A stretch of DNA of 64,000 bases from Isoetes taiwanensis (lineage: Eukaryota > Streptophyta > Lycopodiopsida > Isoetales > Isoetaceae). Location of the stretch: positions 3,098,803-3,162,802 of the forward strand of contig JAJEKV010000098.1 in NCBI GenBank assembly GCA_021234155.1. The letters run 5' to 3'. A model generated the notes under the pieces. It saw nothing but the letters and a program-made list of their open reading frames with translations. It was not told the DNA's origin and did not search any database. Positions 57,061-64,000 of the stretch are shown here, piece after piece (position 1 is the stretch's first letter; each line of letters starts with the position of its first letter). The position numbers were made by a program, and so were the translations under genes.

Positions 57061-60000
57061 CAGGCTGCTGCTGCTACCCGCATTATCCTTGGCTATATAA
57101 GTGGCATGATCTGACGTTTACGCTTTCGGTGGACTACTTCGCCCGAGATTATCTTAAGATGAGAGTTAACTTCCGTTGTCTGCCCGTAAAACATTCCATT
57201 TGGAAGGCTAACTACGGTCCAAAGCGTAGGAATCTTTGGCGGAAGACCGAGGCCTTCTTGCCATGGAAATGGCAGTTAAAGATGAAGGTGAGTTCTATTT
57301 CATCTTCTAAGATTTAGGTTGATAAAGTTTTTGTTTGAAATGCTTGGCAGGCTATGAGCAATACCGCAGGAGGGATTCTAGTTGGCATGCCTATCTAAGC
57401 CTCTTATGCCCCACAAAGTCTTTAAAACATGGATTAGATGTCTGAGATAAAGCGTTGATAGAACCGATTCCCCTTTAAAGATACCACAGTCTTGTGATTT
57501 GCGAGCGGTCGTGCCCTTAAACACATGGGTTCTCGACTTTCAAATCCCGAGATTGCGCCTATAAATCTAACAAGGTGGCCAGATGGGACGATTCAATGGC
57601 TATGAGTATTTAGGCCGGAAGGTAGAGGCCTCTATCACGCACCCGGAAATGGGTGGCATCGTAGATCTAAATATAGATAAAACAAGGAGTATGGGCAAGG
57701 ATTTCATTCCTTCTGCGGCCTTGGGGCCCCAATCAAAGTCCTTTGATCATATATTTCCATGGGGTAGCTTTGCCCATTCTTACCTTCTTGGGTGCTCCTG
57801 TGGGCATGGCGCAGAATTGCTCTTTCATGCTGCGGTAATTATTAACGTGAATTCTGGAGAGAACACGAGTTCAAATGTCAGCTCCATATGAGGGATGGTT
57901 TGTAACCCTGAAATGACTTCAAGCTTAGGTTGAACAAAGATTGTTTCATCTACTTAAGAACGCCTCAAGGAGGCGGTTAAAGGTTTTAATGGGGACAGCT
58001 CGGGTGGAAACATTGCTCATCATGTGTTGAGTACATGAGAACATTGTTTAGAATGCAGGACTGTTGTAGTTGCTGGAAATATTTTTAATTTTATATTTGG
58101 TGGGACCTAAAGCTTCCTCCTAGGTTGCGGCATCCATAAGATCACAAAATAGTTCTTCCCGCCTTGCACTTATGATGATGCGCTATCACAGTCTCTGCTC
58201 CTCGTACGCCGGTGAACAAATACAAAGTTGAAGGCTTGAGCTTGGAGTGGCGGCTGTACACTATTTCCTTTAGTTTGAATTGGCGAAGGCTTGCTGCGGG
58301 GAGATGCGCTTTCTTAGAGCCAAGTCGCATTATAAGCGAGACAAATGCGTTAATAATGATCTTGATAAAGCGGTTATCAAATCGGATTTGGTTCCCCTTG
58401 GCCGGTCGAGTTGACAATACAACAGCAATAATAATTGCTCAAAATTTTGGAACCACTCCCAGGTTTTAGACCGCAATGATAATAATTGCTTTCCGGAGAT
58501 TTTGGGACCATCAGTGCAATAAATTAGATACTTCTTTGGTAACTATTGATTGTTGTATGTGTTGAATATCGGTTGATTTTATTTTAGTTCCGGTGTCGGT
58601 AATTGAAGTTTCTGTCATTATGTTTTATGTATGAATTGGCCTTTATGTTTCGTCCTTCCCTCTACCCCTTCTCAGTTCATGCGGAACGCTGAACAACTTG
58701 ACTAAGTCTTTCAAGCTAGAAGTGTTCTTGAAGTGATGCAGCGGACCCTTTGGGTAGTCAAAACTTTGAAATTTGGAGTTATAGCACTGTGCCTTATTTA
58801 TGTGCTATTGGGTTGTCGTAGGCCTTGATTGACGTTGATTGTGTTTATGCAATGGAAAGAAACCGATTGTTGCAGAATCCTACTATTGCTTCCTCGAGGA
58901 CAAAAAAGATTTGGTATGGATTTCAAAGAAAAGTGCTTACAGATGTTTTGTGATTGACTCGGGTGGACCATCTATTATCGATATACCAAGTTCAACCTCT
59001 TTATCTTTGTCCAAGTTTTTTGATTATCTGAGTTGGAAAATGTTTTCCTTGTGCTGGAGAACTGGAGAAGGCCTTGATAGGTTTCAAACCTCGAGAATGT
59101 TATTGGAGGAGGGAGGATTTGGGTGAGGGGAACTATCAAGATAGTAAACTAAGCTATTTGAACCTTTGTCATTTTAGTTAAAGATGGGTTGTATGATACG
59201 TTGTGAGTGGTTGGTGCTTGAAAGAAGATAAAATAACACAGTCCGGTACGCAATCTGAAAGCGAGACCATCATGCAAAACACTTGAGCGTGTTTGATACA
59301 CATTAAATTATTAGGTAATGTTAAAACATTTTTGTTGATATATTTACATATTTATTTGCTATAATGTCCGTTTTCATATCATTCTTTTGACAAAATTAGC
59401 TCCTGAGTATCGTCACCATTATGAGCTTTTTATCTTGAAGAAACCGGTTGATATGTCCACGGTACTTTGGACATGAAAATTTCGCGACATGGGCAAGACC
59501 ATTGTTGACAGAAGAAGCAAAAGAAGGCTCAAAGCTTGGTAGACCACAGACGGAAACAAGTTTCAACTTCGATAACTTGGCAAGAGTAAACAATTGCTTC
59601 ATGTGTGTGCAACGAAGTTTTATAGGCCTTTATGGGTGGTGAGGTGCAACTTGAAGATGGTCTAGAATGATTGAGGATACAAGAGTGATGGAATCATATG
59701 CAGGAAATGCCGGTATGGCGGGAATCTGTCAGCTATGTAAGGGAGAATATTTTTCGGCAAATATGGGATAATGGATCAGTTCGCGAGATAGTAATGGGGA
59801 TCTTTTAAATTTTGTCATTAAGAAGCCTTGTCCGAGGTTTTCGAAGCATAATGCCTCTTTTTCACATAAGATCTAAGGCAATTAAAAGTGTCTAAAGGAA
59901 TTAATCATGAAATGAGAAAAATATGCGGGATTCCCTCAATTGGCAACATTGGTGGAAGCGACACAGTGGAAGCTCTCAATTGACCTTGGTTGGTAAAATG

Positions 60001-60206
60001 CTGAATTAGGCTACATGAAAAGCATTTGCCACTTTCGTTTAATATCCACTTTCATTTCATGTAAACATTTACATTTTAAATATTATCTATAAAATTTGGA
60101 TGTGTATATGCATTTATCCTTCTAGAGTCCACACTAAAGCACCTTGCTGATGCAATTTGGAATATTCTTTATTATTTCGCCACAATGGTGCAAATAATAT
60201 TGTTTT
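57061..60206. other. No gene recognised
   Basis: Open frames at 57,583-57,891, 58,142-58,469, 58,839-59,126 and 59,396-59,642 are short and without recognisable motifs. GAACGCCTC/GAGGCGGTT (57,959) is a small hairpin. Confidence 0.4.
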
Positions 60207-60460
60207 GGGTTGCCCCTGGGGGCAAACCCTCGTTGCTCTATTAGGTATGTGGGCATATTCAAATTATGTTTGGCGCCACTAGCATATCGCGATGGTACTA
60301 AAGCCATTGCTTTTGTAAGTAGTGGTCATCAGCTCCGTGCTTATATTTTGCTACACAAAGCGGCTATCGCCCGGTTTGGCTATAATGCACCTCGGTCTGC
60401 CCTCCCTTTAAGCGCCTTCCATCGAGGGGTTACGGCGAGTTGAGCACATGTTGTATCCCT
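60207..60460 (+). repeat. Dispersed repeat, copy 2
   Basis: Second copy of the repeat at 56,793, beginning TTGGGTTGCCCCTGGGGGCAAACCC, which can fold as GGGTTTGCC-type arms. Confidence 0.6.
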
Positions 60461-62999
60461 TCCTTACATACCCTATAGGGGCATCTCATCTCCCACATAA
60501 TTTCATTATGCAGCTCTTGGCCGATTTGGGAGATTTTTTGCCTTCTTTCTTTACCGCTCAGCTCATCCAAACAGGTGATATAATGCTACTTGACTATGGG
60601 CCAGGAAAGCTCCTTTTATTCATCCGGTATGGATTCTTTCGCTTTTCTTGATATGTTTTATCTGTCTATGAACCCTAAAGTCTATAATCTATGGAGGCAG
60701 TTACCAGTTGCATGTGGAGGTATCGGAGTTTAGGATTTGCATATGCACATCAAATGGTAGCAGAGCCGATTAGTAGGATTCAAAGCTGAAATCAGATGTG
60801 TTGCGAGCGTCTCACGAGCCGAAAATACCGTCCAGAACCTTTAGTTTTATGGAATGCTTTAACTTTTGGCGGAAGCGAGAGATAAACATGGTAGCATAAT
60901 AGAGGTTCAACTACACTTCATTCAGTTGTCTACTGCTCATATATGGCGGAAGATATGTGAGGCAGAGATGCATCATGACCGAATATAACATGCTTGCCGT
61001 ATTGATCAATTAGGAAGCGGGCGCAGAGATCTACGGAGATTGCGAATGCGTATGCTGCTGCCAACACCAGCATGGGAGAACTAAATGTAAAGGGATTGCC
61101 TTTTGCAACTAAGATGCCGCATTGATGAAATGATGAAGACTTAAAGGTAGGCCCGATTGGTCACCCCAACTATCTCCCATAAATATAATGCATCATTAAC
61201 AAGCCCAAAGTGAACATAGCAAAATGCAAGCAGGTTATTGAATCGGCTCATATTAATTTGAGACTTATTGTTTTATTAAAGTCCTTGCTCATTGTGGAAG
61301 TGATTGCAATATCCTTAGTCTTGGATGATGATTCATTTTGTCTACCTTAGCATCTATAGCCAGATAGATATATATATATATAGAGGATTTGTGTGATATA
61401 ATTTTTATTACAATATCATGGAAACCAATTAGCAATTGTGAAGAATATTAGCAACACCCACGACACGAGAGTACCCACGGACTTCCCATAGATACACAAA
61501 GCAACCCGGACATGCCTTATCCATAACAACAGTAATTGACAACATCTAGGAAAGATTTTGGTTATTGAGATGGCGATGCACCAGCAGAGACACCAATTCT
61601 AGGATGCCAAATATTTACGGACAATGGTATGATTGACCTGGATGAACAATCTACTACCCAGTACTTGAAGCATTTGATTATTAGCTTCAAATTACTTCAA
61701 AACAAATTTTAGATATAGTTAATGCCATTTCCCTTTGCCGAGGAAAACAAGAACTTCATCATGCCACAAAGTTTAAACTTCATCTTATGCCAAAAGTTTC
61801 AAGCGGCTTGGTTTGCTCTTTAAGCTGCTACCTTTTTGCTCCATCCATCCATCCATCCGCAGGCTGAGTTGATTGGCTTTGGTATAGCTTTCCTTGTGGT
61901 CTTCTGAGATCCTATACGAGCTATATTATATTTACCCTCATCCATGTGGGTTTGTGTATATTCCAAGTATATGTCGATTATGCTTTCGAAACACTTGACT
62001 TTCAAGTGTGATTTAAGCCATTTCACTCTTTCCGGTCCGGGAGAACGGCCTACGTCTTGCCGGCCTGTATTTGTCACGGCCCATGGGCTTATCATAGAGG
62101 ATTTTACCTATGGTTTGTCACTAGAGGGTTTCTTTGAAAACAGTAGCGGGATTTTTAATTCCAATGAAGCGCCATCAATATTTTTCATTGCCCTACCACT
62201 CTATGATATGGCACATTCTCGGGGGAGTGGCTCAAGGACTTGTAGAAGGAATCACGGTCTTGATACCAAATTTAAAGCTTAGACAAAAAGAGCACTTAAG
62301 AAATTAGATTAAAACATTGGATATTTTAAAGAAGCTAGCAACCAAAAACTATTAAACTCATAAAAATAAATCATGGTTGAGAAACAAAAATTGGAAAGCA
62401 TGACGTTGCTGCTTCTTCTAATGTTTGTGGGCTTCTCAATGTTATATTGAGGCAAGTTGTGCATAGGGCATCGAGAGTTAATAATTAGGTTCACTCCTTC
62501 AATTCTTTATGCCCAATTTGTAGAACTGCACCTCAATTAATAAAGCATTGTTTTGTGCTCTACGGGGACCTCTACACAATCTTTTTTTCGGACTCGTCTT
62601 ACAAGTCAACAAATTCTTCTGAGCATTTTCCCTAGCAGATAGCCTTGCTTCAATACCATATGGAAACGCAGGTAAATGCGATCTTTAACGATTTGCATAC
62701 TCCTGCCACAGGTCTCTACCAAAAATCAAATCTCGTCTGCATGACCAGTATTTGGTTTCAAAGATGTCAAGGATGAGGTTTGGGATTATCTCCACCTCCC
62801 CTGAATTCTCATTGTATTAATATCTTCTTATTAATAAAAATATTCTTTCATTCTACAGCAAAAGCATTGGGCACTTAATAATCTTCCTTGATGAATACTG
62901 ATGTCCACAAGTTCTATCTTATTGTCATTCTGCTATAAACATTTGCTTTGGTAGGCTCAATATCGGATCGCTTAACACCGTTACCCCGTTCAAGCATTT
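60461..62999. other. No gene recognised
   Basis: TGGTAGCAGAGCC at 60,756 resembles a primer-binding site but has no LTR end before it. Microsatellites (TA)n at 61,368 and (CCAT)n at 61,840. The open frame at 61,944-62,282 has no known domain. Confidence 0.4.
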
Positions 63000-63023
63000 C
63001 ATAAATTATGCTTCTAAGTGCAT

Positions 63024-63990
63024 CTAAGCTGAAGCTCGGCGTCGTTCTAGTTGCTTCCTCAGATCTTGATGCACATCGAACCAATGCCTCAATAGGCGAT
63101 ACACGTGTAGCATAAACCATCTTTGGCTCCCTGGGTGGTATTTTTCACAGAGGCCAAGGTATTCTAGACACAAAGTAGGTGCATCAAAATTGTCCCCAAT
63201 ATAATCTCTAGACTGACAGGGGTGCTGCTAAACTTCGAGAGGAAGCCTGTAAAACACTTAGGATTATCAAGCAGAGCATTACCTGATAGGACACCATCTG
63301 CTCCAGTTTCACTTAAACATTTAGTTACATCATTTATGTGGTAAATATTTCCATTTGCCAGCACTGGTATTTGGACAGCCTCTTTTATAGCTTTAATCTG
63401 ACCCCATTCTGCTTTATTAGTCCTAAGAATTGCAGTTTCTTGTTCTTCCATGGGCAGCAAAGTTACGCAGCCTGATTCCTCCAACGCATCCGTTGCGTAT
63501 GCCACGTTTTTGTCTGCTTCAGGAGAAACTCTAATTTTGTACAGGAAACAGGTATCTCCAGGTTGGATGCCATTTTAGAAAAACAATGAGACTAATTGTA
63601 AGTTATCCATTAAAAGCGATCCATAATTGCCTCGACAAGCTATCTTCTGAGGACGCCTGCAATATCATCAACACAAGGTATAAGTGTTAGTAAGCAGTAA
63701 TCAAAATGCAAATGTTGATTTCAATGTAACCTATTAATTATAATGATTGAAGACCTCGTTGGCTAAGCTTAATTATCCTGAATTCTGACATTTGACAATT
63801 CACATTAAAATGATACACTTACCTAGATTAAGATCAATGTAAATGTATAATAATGGTTCTACTATTTATTGCAGCTGCCAATAGTAATCTGGATCATTGC
63901 CACAAAGAGCTGCACAAATAATGGTCTATCCTCCTGCCATCAAGCGCTGCAATAAACATATGGCTTCTAGCATTTTAATGAACATGTAAT
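63024..63990 (-). pseudogene. tRNA-dihydrouridine synthase (DUS1-like) pseudogene
   Basis: Minus-strand pieces in order: DRPLFVQL...GNDPDY and IVEPLLYIYIDLNL (63,940-63,820) end at a GTAAGT donor. After a GCAG acceptor come RPQKIACRGNYGS and LLMDN (63,657-63,610), then NLEIPVSC, KIRVSPEADKNVAYATDALE, HGRTR, KAEWGQIKAIKEAVQIPVLA, NGNIYHINDV, GADGVLSGNALLDNP (to about 63,240), and APTLCLEYLGLCEKYHPGSQ with LLRHWFDVHQDLRKQL, stopping at 63,024. The order fits DUS1-family enzymes that reduce uridine 16/17 in tRNA D-loops using FMN. The GCPQ cysteine (catalytic in Dus enzymes) reads Arg (CGT). Frames shift at least five times, including around HGRTR. This is therefore a pseudogene with an intron retained, not a retrocopy. 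Confidence 0.75.
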
Positions 63991-64000
63991 GTTGTGAATC

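Noticed and set aside
60754-60770. TGGTAGCAGAGCC as a second LTR primer-binding site
   Set aside because: No TG...CA LTR end precedes it within a few bases, so I could not support an LTR element there.

Overview
The window is nuclear DNA of a land plant with a large, transposon-rich genome. It contains a NIP aquaporin gene with conventional GT-AG introns, plant-type LINEs (endonuclease, reverse transcriptase, zf-RVT), an LTR with an initiator-tRNA-Met primer site, and an exostosin-type glycosyltransferase fragment. A fern or other non-flowering plant is my best guess, but the sequence does not prove it. Only one host gene looks intact: the aquaporin at 45.25-46.47 kb on the minus strand. Almost everything else is mobile-element material at different stages of decay.

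The most striking structure is 4,887-21,831. A 16.9-kb DNA-transposon-like element sits inside a LINE. It has 12-bp terminal inverted repeats (AACAGAGTTGCA ... TGCAACTCTGTT) and is flanked by a 4-bp target duplication (CAAA). Removing it rejoins the two LINE halves (1.06-4.89 kb and 21.83-22.70 kb) in frame. It carries two genes. On the minus strand is a transposase-like protein with LDN, ENKN and VGHTHDRID motifs, resembling the family I know as DUF7869. On the plus strand is a ParB-like domain followed by a beta-class N4/N6 DNA methyltransferase (DIPY, then FSGSGTT). Both genes contain arrays of the same palindrome (GTGTATTCCGGAATACAC type) in intron or leader sequence. Both are now broken by frameshifts.

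Two segments are nested in this element. A 4.4-kb non-coding element (8,020-12,443) has its own inverted repeats (AACAAGGTGAC...), a 4-bp target duplication (TATT) and a different palindrome (CTATGCGCGCATAG). Its removal restores the open frame of the transposase-like gene. A second segment (14,077-18,445) is bounded by a 23-bp inverted repeat and holds a fragment of a GT47/exostosin-like gene. Without both, the carrier would be about 8.1 kb with two divergent genes.

From 26.0 to 33.5 kb lie two head-to-tail elements of 0.89 and 6.6 kb that share both ends, and a third right end lies at 0.9-1.04 kb. They have a left-terminal and a right-subterminal inverted repeat, a strong 3' hairpin and apparent T/T insertion. 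This resembles Helentron/HINE-type Helitrons, though no RepHel gene is present. The 6.6-kb member is A-rich on the plus strand and built from local tandem duplications.

From 34.8 to 44.0 kb are 3' pieces of a second LINE family with a structured 3' UTR and a (TATTC)n tail, a CCACC/GGGTG minisatellite, an orphan LTR plus primer-binding site, and a decayed minus-strand LINE. From 44.4 to 47.4 kb are the aquaporin gene and a 220-235-bp tandem duplication upstream of it. From 47.4 to 62.9 kb are degenerate repeats, LINE tails and a partial relative of the 4.4-kb nested element. The right edge (63.0-64.0 kb) holds a minus-strand tRNA-dihydrouridine synthase pseudogene.
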